From: a virus
IMG/VR virus record: IMGVR_UViG_3300019886_000018
Coordinates: 1 to 30,478 of that record
Strand: one strand, 5' to 3'
DNA: 30,478 nucleotides
Part shown: one piece after another, positions 19,476 through 27,037 of the stretch
Layout: each line of letters opens with the position of its first letter
Numbering within the stretch: the first letter of the stretch is position 1
Translations under genes and position numbers: made by a program
Notes under the pieces: model-generated
Database searches by the model: none
The model's input: the letters and a program-made list of their open reading frames with translations, nothing else
What the model was told of the DNA's origin: nothing

Positions 19476-20028
19476 GGTTATACATGAGCATTCGGTAGAT
19501 ATATCGCTATTGCCGGCAAAGGCGATTATCCTTGATCTCGGTTGTCGTGGATTCGCCTTTACTAATCACTTCCGCGAATTAGGCCACACTGTTCACGCCG
19601 TTGACATTGACGATTTACAGCATGGAGACTACGACCAATGCGCGATAACGAACTATACCGGCGAATGTGGCATTTGGAGAAACAACGATCCACAGGCAAC
19701 AAAAATAGACCCACTGAATATTAATCTTGAATCGGCTCGGTGCTATACCTTGGAGGATTACATGACTTTAAAGAAAGTTGAGTTTTGGGACTTGGTGAAA
19801 ATGGACGTTGAGGGTGCGGAATTTGAGATTATCATGGATATGAAAATGGCACCCGCTAAAATGATCAGCCTTGAATGCCATATGCACTGCGGACAAACTA
19901 TGGAGGAATGCCAACTCATGTTTATGAGGTTAGCTTTTATTGGCTATCAATGCGTGTCAGGTGAAGAATTAAGTGAGGCGCACGGAGCTGGGCGAAATTT
20001 TTGGAATATGTTATGGATACTAAAATGA
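19468..20028 (+). CDS. FkbM-like SAM methyltransferase
   Basis: From ATG 19468 the product has 186 residues with AIILDLGCRGFAFTNHFREL (19-38) as the SAM-binding loop, HAVDIDDL (43-50), and WDLVKMDVEGAEFEII (107-122), the D-V-E-G-A-E motif of FkbM-type O-methyltransferases. It probably methylates a sugar or glycan made by the surrounding transferases. The frame is open upstream to 19402, but that part overlaps the lipoprotein gene and is hydrophobic in another frame; 19468 is the first ATG after it. Confidence 0.75.
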   Translation: MIEVIHEHSVDISLLPAKAIILDLGCRGFAFTNHFRELGHTVHAVDIDDLQHGDYDQCAITNYTGECGIWRNNDPQATKIDPLNINLESARCYTLEDYMTLKKVEFWDLVKMDVEGAEFEIIMDMKMAPAKMISLECHMHCGQTMEECQLMFMRLAFIGYQCVSGEELSEAHGAGRNFWNMLWILK

Positions 20029-20105
20029 CGAACGGCCAGAATGCTTGAACATGGTTTACGATGCTTGTAAGACTATCCGGGAGGACTACGAAAGACTAAA
20101 GCGGA

Positions 20106-20630
20106 ATGATTGAACTAAAGCCTGATAATGGGTGGATTGCGGAAGATGTCGCCGGGAAGCGTTATCCCTGGTTTACCGCTGGAGCGTTGGAATATTTAAA
20201 TCAAATAGACTATACCAATAAACAAATTTATGAATTTGGTTGTGGGTATTCTACGCTATGGTTCCGTTCACGTGGGGCGGTTGTCCATGGGGTAGACTCA
20301 ACACGTGAGTGGGCGGACTTTGCAGGGGTTCAGTACCTGCCAGAAAAAGAACAATACCTTAACCCTAAATCATTGCTTTATTGGTTGGGGCGACCAACTC
20401 AGTATGACATAGCGGTAGTTGATGGTGAATGGAGGGATGAGTGTGCGTCCCTATGTATCCAAACTATTAAGCCGGGAGGATTGGTTATTATTGATAATTG
20501 GATGCAACCGAGCGTCCCGCCTAATGAATGGTTCAGAACTTTAGATTTACTTGCGGCCAAGAGACTCCCGCACACAGTTTACCGGCAAGAGGGGCATCCG
20601 GATTGGTCAACGCTCATAATCCAATGCTAG
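20106..20630 (+). CDS. SAM-dependent methyltransferase (class I)
   Basis: The 174-residue protein contains YEFGCGYSTLWFRSRGAVVH (42-61) as SAM motif I, VDSTREWADF as motif II, YDIAVVDGEWRDEC (100-113) and KPGGLVIIDNWM (122-133). This is a class I (Rossmann-fold) methyltransferase; D105 and the D-N pair are typical of glycan or small-molecule methyltransferases. The gene starts after a 77-nt gap; its neighbour downstream overlaps it by 7 nt. Confidence 0.75.
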   Translation: MIELKPDNGWIAEDVAGKRYPWFTAGALEYLNQIDYTNKQIYEFGCGYSTLWFRSRGAVVHGVDSTREWADFAGVQYLPEKEQYLNPKSLLYWLGRPTQYDIAVVDGEWRDECASLCIQTIKPGGLVIIDNWMQPSVPPNEWFRTLDLLAAKRLPHTVYRQEGHPDWSTLIIQC

Positions 20631-21163
20631 AACAATATCGACGATACTTCCAGCTCTTCCGCGACAATGCGCCGCATCATATGATTATCTGGGGAGGGTA
20701 TCAACGCGGAGAACCTACCGGAATGGCTTCGAGTCTTGAATCTATCCTTGAGTTTGCCAAACTTGTGAAAGACCCTGACGCTGTTATCCTCAACGCAGGC
20801 GCTGGGGCATCTTCTTTTATCCTGCGGCAAATGTTCAAGAATGTAATTTGCACCGATCCTGATTTGAAATATCTTATGGTCGTTAAGGATATTTGCGCAA
20901 AGGCCGGACTGAATACCAACAACTTTATGACGGGGATTTCAGATTGTGATTACTGTTACTACGATTACGGCAACATTGAACGCATCCCAATGATGCCTAG
21001 ATTCATTGACGCTACCAAACACGCTCTTTACGTTGACGATTGCGACACCCGGGCAGAGTGCAAGCAAATGAGGGATTACGTTTACAGTCTTGGATTGAAC
21101 GTGAAAGATTGTGAAGCGGCGAAAGATGAGTATGGAAGGTGGGGAGTAATAATTCAGAAATGA
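20624..21163 (+). CDS. Rossmann-fold methyltransferase-like protein
   Basis: From ATG 20624 the product has 179 residues. PDAVILNAGAGASSFILRQM (51-70) resembles SAM motif I (x-x-x-L-x-x-G-A-G-x-S), and VICTDPDLKYLMVVKDICA (74-92) fits motif II, then CDYCYYDYGNIERI and YVDDCDT. The motif is less canonical than in the two neighbours, so a degenerate or differently used SAM-binding fold is possible. The longer frame to 20528 overlaps the upstream gene; the chosen start overlaps it by 7 nt. The substrate is unknown. Confidence 0.6.
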   Translation: MLEQYRRYFQLFRDNAPHHMIIWGGYQRGEPTGMASSLESILEFAKLVKDPDAVILNAGAGASSFILRQMFKNVICTDPDLKYLMVVKDICAKAGLNTNNFMTGISDCDYCYYDYGNIERIPMMPRFIDATKHALYVDDCDTRAECKQMRDYVYSLGLNVKDCEAAKDEYGRWGVIIQK

Positions 21164-21990
21164 AAAGAAACGTCATTCTATCGGTCAACGAAGATCCTCA
21201 ATACCTATTTTACGTGCCCATAGCCTTATGGTCTTGGCGAAAGATTGGCTGGAACCCTGTTCTGTTTTTTCATGATGGTGGAGCGGTCCTAACTAAGCCA
21301 TTATTTGAATTAGTGCTTAACAGCACGGAAGTCCAAAGGCTAAAACCGATTAAGGGCTATCGTTCAGATACCATCGCACAAATCTCAAGGCTATACGGGG
21401 CACTGTGCGTTGAACCTGGTGAAATAGTCATGACTGCCGACTTGGATTTGATACCCCTAGGTGATTGGTGGTCACCCGACCCATCAAAAATTACAATCTA
21501 TAATCATGACCTTACCGGATACTCTGATTATGCAATCTGCTATTTAGCCGCCACCCGCGAAAGGTGGATTGAAATAATGGGCATTACCGGAGATTATAAC
21601 GCAATGATAGCCCGTGATTTGAAACAAATACCAAATGCCCACGAATCGGTGGAATGGGAGAAACGATGGACGGTCGATCAAGCTTACATTACCGAAAGAA
21701 TCAAGGCGGTACAATTTCAAAAGGAGTTTATCCCCGCCGGACGACTACCAAGCGGATTAGCTAAGGGCCGAGTGGACCGTGGGGGATGGACCCTTAACCA
21801 TGAAACATTCCGGGACGCTCACCTCCATCGGGATCTGTATAAACGATTCCAGAACCCAAGCGATGAACGATATGCATTATTCCAAAAGAAGTGGGAGGAA
21901 CACATGACTTTGCTTCATACCGTTTGGCCCAACGAGAATTGGGATTGGTTTGTGACCTACACGAAAGAATTTTCAAAACTCGCCCAATGA
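21160..21990 (+). CDS. GT-A-type glycosyltransferase-like protein
   Basis: From ATG 21160 the product has 276 residues: MKRNVILSVNEDPQYLFYVP (1-20), WNPVLFFHDGG (31-41), and PGEIVMTADLDLIPLGDWW (86-104). A-D-L-D-L-I-P (93-99) is the metal-binding D-x-D site of GT-A enzymes. The later VDQAYITERIK and GGWTLNHETFRDAHLHRDL (about 205-223) show acidic and His-rich conserved positions. It overlaps the neighbours by ATGA at both ends. Confidence 0.65.
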   Translation: MKRNVILSVNEDPQYLFYVPIALWSWRKIGWNPVLFFHDGGAVLTKPLFELVLNSTEVQRLKPIKGYRSDTIAQISRLYGALCVEPGEIVMTADLDLIPLGDWWSPDPSKITIYNHDLTGYSDYAICYLAATRERWIEIMGITGDYNAMIARDLKQIPNAHESVEWEKRWTVDQAYITERIKAVQFQKEFIPAGRLPSGLAKGRVDRGGWTLNHETFRDAHLHRDLYKRFQNPSDERYALFQKKWEEHMTLLHTVWPNENWDWFVTYTKEFSKLAQ

Positions 21991-22667
21991 TCTTCGCCCT
22001 GAACATCTGCGGAAACCGTGACCGGGAACTATCCGAACTCATGGAGACTACTTTGCGAAAGCATTGCCCGGATTTGGGAGAGTTTGAACGCAGGAACTTC
22101 GACGCTTTAGGTTGGGGTAACGGTTCAGGTTGGGACCCATCAATAATGAAGGTCAACGCAATCAAGTCCATGCTTCGGTTCGGCTTGCGTGACGATGACT
22201 TTATCCTTTGCGTGGATTCGGACGTAGTGTTTTGCACTCCAGAAGTCTTTACTTTCGTCAAGCCTGAATATGGGATAATCGGGATAAAGAACGCGACCGA
22301 CTTTCCCGCTTTGATCGGACCATTAAAGCATATGAGCGGATGCCTTATTTTCCTGCGTGGGGATATTGCAAAGCAGATTGGAAATCTGACTAACGATCAG
22401 CTAAACGAAGTGCGCCGACAATTCAAAAGCGTGGCCCTTACCGAGAACGAGGATATTTTAGTCTCCTATCTTGCCCAAATGCTCGGGGCTGAACACTGCG
22501 CTTTGCCAGGCTACCTTCACGATGGCGATTTTGAAAAGGATATTGTGATCGGGGAACTACGATCGTTCTATCACTTGAATTACCACCCAGATACTTTTCT
22601 CGGTGTGCCTGTTGATGGAAAAGAAGAGTTTGCTAAGGTTCTGGCTGGACTCGGGTATAAACTTTAA
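21987..22667 (+). CDS. GT-A-type glycosyltransferase-like protein
   Basis: From ATG 21987 the product has 226 residues: MIFALNICGNRDRELSELME (1-20), LRDDDFILCVDSDVVFCTPE (67-86) with D-S-D at 77-79, IGIKNATDFPALIG, and CLIFLRGDIAKQIGNL. The VDSDVVF-C-T-P stretch is the D-x-D motif, and H-M-S-G-C-L-I-F matches a following block of the same fold. The long frame beginning at 21891 (GTG) overlaps the upstream gene; this start makes an ATGA junction. Confidence 0.65.
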   Translation: MIFALNICGNRDRELSELMETTLRKHCPDLGEFERRNFDALGWGNGSGWDPSIMKVNAIKSMLRFGLRDDDFILCVDSDVVFCTPEVFTFVKPEYGIIGIKNATDFPALIGPLKHMSGCLIFLRGDIAKQIGNLTNDQLNEVRRQFKSVALTENEDILVSYLAQMLGAEHCALPGYLHDGDFEKDIVIGELRSFYHLNYHPDTFLGVPVDGKEEFAKVLAGLGYKL

Positions 22668-22670
22668 ACG

Positions 22671-23405
22671 ATGCGCCTAGTAGCAATTTATAACGCGTGG
22701 AGTGAAATGCCAGAATTATTGGCCAAGTCAATCCTAAACATCAAACCGGTAGTTGACGGCATTATCGTGGTGTATTCTGATTTTAGCTACATTGGAAACT
22801 TCAAAGAGTTTCCATTGAATGAATTGCCACAGGATGGCGTGCGTTACGTCCGCGCCGATCCTTCACACAACGAAACAAGCAAACGGAATTTAGGACTTGA
22901 TGAAGCCAGGAGATTCAAATACACGGACTTCATTAACCTTGACTGTGACGAATTTTATCGTCAAGAGGACGTTATCCGCGACCGGGCTTACCTTGAATCG
23001 AATCCTTCCGTTAAAGGGCTTGTATGCCGGTTGAAAGTCCTATTTGCCAAACCTACGTTAACCTGTGACGACCATACGCTTGTACCTTATATTCACAAGC
23101 TGACGAGCCGAACCAAAGCCGGGAACTTCCGGAACTATCCTTTTGCCTACGATGACGATGGGGGTGCACACATTGACCCCACCCGCCGATTGAACTACGA
23201 GGACGGTATCCAGATGAGCGATACAATCATGTATCACGCTTCCTGGATCAGGAAAGACTTTGAATTGAAGATAGCCAACAGCCCGGCGGTGAGAAACTTG
23301 AGAAAATCCACTATCTTAGAGGACTTAAAAAACGCTTGTCCGGGGTATTATTGCAAGTTCTACCGGAAGACGCTACATGAATGTGAAAACATTTTTAACC
23401 TATGA
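22671..23405 (+). CDS. Family-2-type glycosyltransferase
   Basis: The 244-residue protein has the motifs MRLVAIYNAWSEMPELLAKS (1-20), VRYVRADPSHNETSKRNLGL (57-76), and FINLDCDEFYRQEDVIRDR (87-105). N-E-T-x-K/R-R-N and the D-C-D-E metal site (91-94) fit GT2-like enzymes that act with a nucleotide-sugar. It starts 3 nt after the preceding gene and overlaps the following membrane protein gene by ATGA. Confidence 0.7.
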   Translation: MRLVAIYNAWSEMPELLAKSILNIKPVVDGIIVVYSDFSYIGNFKEFPLNELPQDGVRYVRADPSHNETSKRNLGLDEARRFKYTDFINLDCDEFYRQEDVIRDRAYLESNPSVKGLVCRLKVLFAKPTLTCDDHTLVPYIHKLTSRTKAGNFRNYPFAYDDDGGAHIDPTRRLNYEDGIQMSDTIMYHASWIRKDFELKIANSPAVRNLRKSTILEDLKNACPGYYCKFYRKTLHECENIFNL

Positions 23406-23722
23406 TTGACGAACTAATCCAAATCCTGTTATTCGTTGCATGGCTCCCGGTAGGGGTAGGATGGATATGGGGCTTTCATTGTCTGTTTTCGGAAGGATAC
23501 ATTTTTGAAGAGTTAGGTAAATGGTTAAACGATAAATTACCTGATTGGATTTGCGACCCACTTTTTGCCTGTCAAATGTGTATGGCGTCAGTGCATGGGT
23601 CGCTTATCTTCTTCCTGTTCATTCGTTACCACATCCAATGGTGGCCGCTGTTCTGCGTGTCTCTTTGTGGCCTGAATTTCATTATCAACAAACTAACCGA
23701 CAAGCATGTTAAGCTGGATTAA
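23402..23722 (+). CDS. Small membrane protein with CxxC, DUF1360-like
   Basis: The 106-residue product has hydrophobic stretches at about 5-25 and 66-95, and between them WICDPLFACQMCMASVHGS, with a C-x-x-C pair. The C-x-x-C-x-x-S-x-H-G feature next to a membrane helix resembles the DUF1360 phage/prophage membrane proteins, function unknown. The protein ends with a charged tail. Starts and stops overlap both neighbours, so it is transcribed with the tail genes. Confidence 0.55.
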   Translation: MIDELIQILLFVAWLPVGVGWIWGFHCLFSEGYIFEELGKWLNDKLPDWICDPLFACQMCMASVHGSLIFFLFIRYHIQWWPLFCVSLCGLNFIINKLTDKHVKLD

Positions 23723-24323
23723 AAGCCTTTTCTCAAAGAAAGTAAAGCCAGTCACAAACTGCCTTTCGCCCAAGTACATCGGTAAAACCGAACCCGCTAC
23801 AATCGAACTTGAGGACGGGAAGGTACTTAACTTCAAGGTAGGAGGCAAACAGTTCTACCGGATGAAGCGTGAAGTGGAAATGCCTTACGGTCGGTATAAG
23901 TTTGTCGCCGCGTTCCTGTATGAGGTTGAGTTGCGCATGACCAGCAAAACCTTGAAAGAATACCTTTCCAAACTAAAAGACATCATCACCGGGACCAAGG
24001 GAACGGTGGATTTGAGTAATGCATATAAAGTAATTTGGGCGATGGAATCCCGCCTTGAACTTAACTTCGAACCCGAAACAGCCCGTAACCTGGCCTCAGT
24101 TGTGTTCTTTGACGATACCGAGGACATGGAGGATTTTGATCAGGAATATGGAAAAAAGAAACTCGAACTATGGGATAAACACAAATTCAGTGCTTTTTTT
24201 TTAACCAAGCCAATGGACGAATTGCTGGGTGTGAGGGGTATCTCGGAGGATATTTTAAAGACCTATATCAAGGAGGCTCAAGAAATAACGGAATACTGGA
24301 ACTCCGTCCTGCTCAAGCAATGA
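23706..24323 (+). CDS. Putative tail assembly chaperone
   Basis: The 205-residue soluble, mostly helical protein lies just before the tape measure gene, the position held by tail assembly chaperones (lambda G). It starts MLSWIKSLFSKKVKPVTNCL and contains a beta part (PATIELEDGKVLNFKVGGKQF) and a long helical part. A -1 slippery site, T TTT TTA at 24197-24203, lies 40 codons before its stop, and the -1 frame is open into the next small ORF at 24320. The chaperone role is inferred from position and this signal, not from sequence recognition. Confidence 0.5.
   Translation: MLSWIKSLFSKKVKPVTNCLSPKYIGKTEPATIELEDGKVLNFKVGGKQFYRMKREVEMPYGRYKFVAAFLYEVELRMTSKTLKEYLSKLKDIITGTKGTVDLSNAYKVIWAMESRLELNFEPETARNLASVVFFDDTEDMEDFDQEYGKKKLELWDKHKFSAFFLTKPMDELLGVRGISEDILKTYIKEAQEITEYWNSVLLKQ
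24197..24203 (+). other. Predicted -1 frameshift site (T TTT TTA)
   Basis: Codons of the preceding gene read GCT TTT TTT TTA ACC (24192-24206), so the zero frame contains T TTT TTA, a classical slippery heptamer, inside a nine-T run (24194-24202). The -1 frame is free of stops from here to the TGA at 24464-24466. A slip would give a product joining residues 1-166 of the gene, with TTT codons, to the -1 frame. Confidence 0.5.
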
Positions 24324-24466
24324 AATCCGACTTCCGGGAACTCCAGGAAATGCAAATCAAGAAAATTGCTAACTTTGAACCAGATAAAGAACCAATATTC
24401 AATGCTCTGTCAATCTTTAGTTTTCTTTTTCACATTCGTGCATTACAGAATGAAAACAAGGAGTGA
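24320..24466 (+). CDS. Small ORF, probable -1 frameshift extension
   Basis: A 48-codon frame begins with ATG 24320, overlapping the chaperone stop as ATGA, and encodes MKSDFRELQEMQIKKIANFE, PDKEPIFNALSIFSFLFHIR, ALQNENKE. It lies in the -1 frame of the preceding gene. It may be made alone or, like lambda T, only as the C-terminal part of a frameshifted protein. It ends 30 nt before the tape measure gene, where a purine-rich GGGAGGA lies. Confidence 0.5.
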   Translation: MKSDFRELQEMQIKKIANFEPDKEPIFNALSIFSFLFHIRALQNENKE

Positions 24467-24496
24467 GTGGGATGGGAGGAAACTTAATCCATTCCG

Positions 24497-27037
24497 ATGC
24501 CCGATCGTCAACAGAATATAAACATCAAGTTCAATACAAATTCCGTTGATCTTGAAAAAGCCGCACAATTATTGAATAAAGCGAAAGCTGCTAATGATGC
24601 GCTCAATCAATCAATCAACAAGACAGGTACTCAAGGGACGCAGGACGTAAAAAGATTTTCATCTACCATTGAGGGATTAAGACTCCAGATGGCCCAACTC
24701 AAAGGACAGATAGATCTCACCAGTCAATCCGATAAGGTCAGGCTAGAGCAGCTTCGTGGGCAATATGCCGCCATGTCCACCCAATTAAAACAGTATCAGG
24801 GTGAACTTTCCAAGACAACAGCCGGTCAAAAGTCTTTAGTCGATGGATTGGGGGGATTATATTCAATGGTAAGGATTGCTCTTACCGCTGGTCTGATAGC
24901 GGAGACTACCCGAGCCGTAATAGAAATGGCAAAATTGAAGGGAACGGTTGACGGAGTAACCCGGGCCTTTAATACCCTTCCGAATGCGACTTTATTAATG
25001 GCCGACCTTAAAGCCAAAACGCATGGCACACTTGATGAACTAACCTTAATGCAAAAAGCAGTTCAGGCTAAGAACTTTAAGATACCGCTCGAACAACTTG
25101 GAACCCTTTTAGAGTTTGCCGCTATCAAAGCCCAACAAACCGGACTGGATATTAATTATCTGGTAAACTCTTTGATAACGGGATTAGGCCGTAACTCTAT
25201 CCGGTTATTGGATAATCTTCAAATATCAGTTACGGAGCTCAGGTCCAAAACAAAAGAATTAGGATCTACACAAGCAGCAGTATTTTTCCTTGTAAATAAA
25301 CAGATGCAGGAAATGGGCGGCTTTATTGAAACTGATGCCGTCAAAGTGGATCAGTTGTCTGCCTCTTGGAAGAATTTTAAAATCAATCTAGCAGAACGAC
25401 TTGAAACAGGGGGAATAATAGGATTTTTCGATAAGGTTGTAACCGGATTGGGATTATTACTTGGTGGGAGTGTAAGATTCGAGACAGCTCAGAAAAATGC
25501 AATTAAGGCTGTAACGGAATTCAAAAAAGCCAATGATCTTTTACTTGATTCAGATAAAAAAATTCAGGCCGTAGAACTGGAATTAGATAAGCTAAGTAGG
25601 AGAAGATTAGAAGATGGTGGTAAATTGAAAGAACTACAAGTTACAATTGACAAGGGTAGTTCATTTCTTGGCGGAAAGGATGAAAATAAACAAATTCAAC
25701 TTGCCAAAGATCAGGCTGACGCGATCAGTAAAAGGAATGATGTAACGGCGGCATCCATAATTTTACTTGAAGCCTATGAAAAATCACTTAGGATAAAGGC
25801 CAAGACTGATGATGATGAACTTGGCATAATAGAACAATATAATGAGAAGGTAAAAAAGGCAAATGAGGAAATCGAACAGTCTACCGATGTAACAGGTAAA
25901 TTTCAAAGGGAGAAAATAAAAGAACGTGAAGAGTTTGAGCGTATTATTGCAGTCTATAGTCTTTCCTCCGCTGAGTTGGACAAGTATGTCGAGTCAATGG
26001 ATAAAGGAAAGGTATCCTCTAAATCACTCCGGGAAGAAATAGCTAAACAGATTGACGCGATTAATGAATCGTTAGCCAAGACTTTAAAACCTCCAACAAA
26101 AGGCGGTGGTCCTGCCGGTGGGTTTATCGGGCCACTTGGACCTGCAGATACTACCAAAGAGGGCGCAAACTCGTCTACCGCCATGCTGAATACATGGTAC
26201 AACAACTATGCGACCTTTTGGGATAAGCTCAAGCTCGGCTTTGATGATCTGAATAGTCATATTCGAAAAGGCACAGTCGCAACGGTGGAAGAGCAGCAAC
26301 GAGCAATGGAGCAAGCTGTAAAGCATCTTGTAAACGCCGTTAAGCAATCCGTTGGAGAATTGGCGGCAAACAGTCTGCAAGCAGAGGTTAAATCTTACGA
26401 TGAAAGGATTGCAGCGAGTGAGGCATATTATAACAGGCAAGTTGGCTTGCTTGGAGATAATCAGAAGGCTAAACAGATTCTTGAAATAAAACACAATCAG
26501 GAATTAAGTAAACTCGAACGAGAAAGAAGTGAAGCGGCAAGACGTGCCGCGTTGATAACTATTACAATAAACACAGCAATAGCAGTTATCAAGGCTTTGG
26601 CTACAGCAGTGACTATCTATGACGGTATTGTCGAGGCGGCTGGGGCGGCAGTAATCGGGGCTGCTCAATATGCAATAGCTTCCTCTGCTCATTACGCTGA
26701 AGGGGTGATTGACCTGAAAGGTCCAGGCACAGAGACAAGCGATTCTATTCCAGCCAGGTTGTCTAAAGGCGAATCGGTAATGACCGCTCAGGAGACACGC
26801 GAAAACATGGGCATCCTAAAAGCAATCAGGGCCAAAAAAATCAATGACAATATTATCTCTGAAATCTTTGCTAAGAGCGGAGGGGCACAAGCTGGATACG
26901 ACTTTACCCGTTTGGAAAAAGCCATTGAGAGAATCCCTAAACCCTCAGACCTAATAAAAATGGGTTCCATGACCTACGAAGCCAAAGAGAAAGCGAAGGG
27001 CCACCGGCAACTGATCCGCAATAAATATTTAGGATAA
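24497..27037 (+). CDS. Tail length tape measure protein
   Basis: The 846-residue protein has a coiled-coil, polar N-terminal region (NSVDLEKAAQLLNKAKAAND), a hydrophobic segment at about 113-141 (SLVDGLGGLYSMVRIALTAG), further helices with GTLLEFAAIKAQQTGLDINY, a Gly/Pro linker at about 534-548 and a second hydrophobic region at about 680-735, then EGVIDLKGPGTETSDSIPAR with LSKGESVMTAQE. The ending D-S-I-P-A-R-L-S-x-G-E-x-V-M-T is typical of tape measure proteins. Its length would specify a tail of roughly 120-130 nm by the usual rule of about 0.15 nm per residue. Confidence 0.85.
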   Translation: MPDRQQNINIKFNTNSVDLEKAAQLLNKAKAANDALNQSINKTGTQGTQDVKRFSSTIEGLRLQMAQLKGQIDLTSQSDKVRLEQLRGQYAAMSTQLKQYQGELSKTTAGQKSLVDGLGGLYSMVRIALTAGLIAETTRAVIEMAKLKGTVDGVTRAFNTLPNATLLMADLKAKTHGTLDELTLMQKAVQAKNFKIPLEQLGTLLEFAAIKAQQTGLDINYLVNSLITGLGRNSIRLLDNLQISVTELRSKTKELGSTQAAVFFLVNKQMQEMGGFIETDAVKVDQLSASWKNFKINLAERLETGGIIGFFDKVVTGLGLLLGGSVRFETAQKNAIKAVTEFKKANDLLLDSDKKIQAVELELDKLSRRRLEDGGKLKELQVTIDKGSSFLGGKDENKQIQLAKDQADAISKRNDVTAASIILLEAYEKSLRIKAKTDDDELGIIEQYNEKVKKANEEIEQSTDVTGKFQREKIKEREEFERIIAVYSLSSAELDKYVESMDKGKVSSKSLREEIAKQIDAINESLAKTLKPPTKGGGPAGGFIGPLGPADTTKEGANSSTAMLNTWYNNYATFWDKLKLGFDDLNSHIRKGTVATVEEQQRAMEQAVKHLVNAVKQSVGELAANSLQAEVKSYDERIAASEAYYNRQVGLLGDNQKAKQILEIKHNQELSKLERERSEAARRAALITITINTAIAVIKALATAVTIYDGIVEAAGAAVIGAAQYAIASSAHYAEGVIDLKGPGTETSDSIPARLSKGESVMTAQETRENMGILKAIRAKKINDNIISEIFAKSGGAQAGYDFTRLEKAIERIPKPSDLIKMGSMTYEAKEKAKGHRQLIRNKYLG

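Noticed and set aside
20051-20113. Mini-frame of 20 codons (ATG 20051) in the gap before the methyltransferase
   Set aside because: It is too short and without motif; its TGA overlaps the start of the next gene, which could be a chance product of a leader. Kept as a possibility only.
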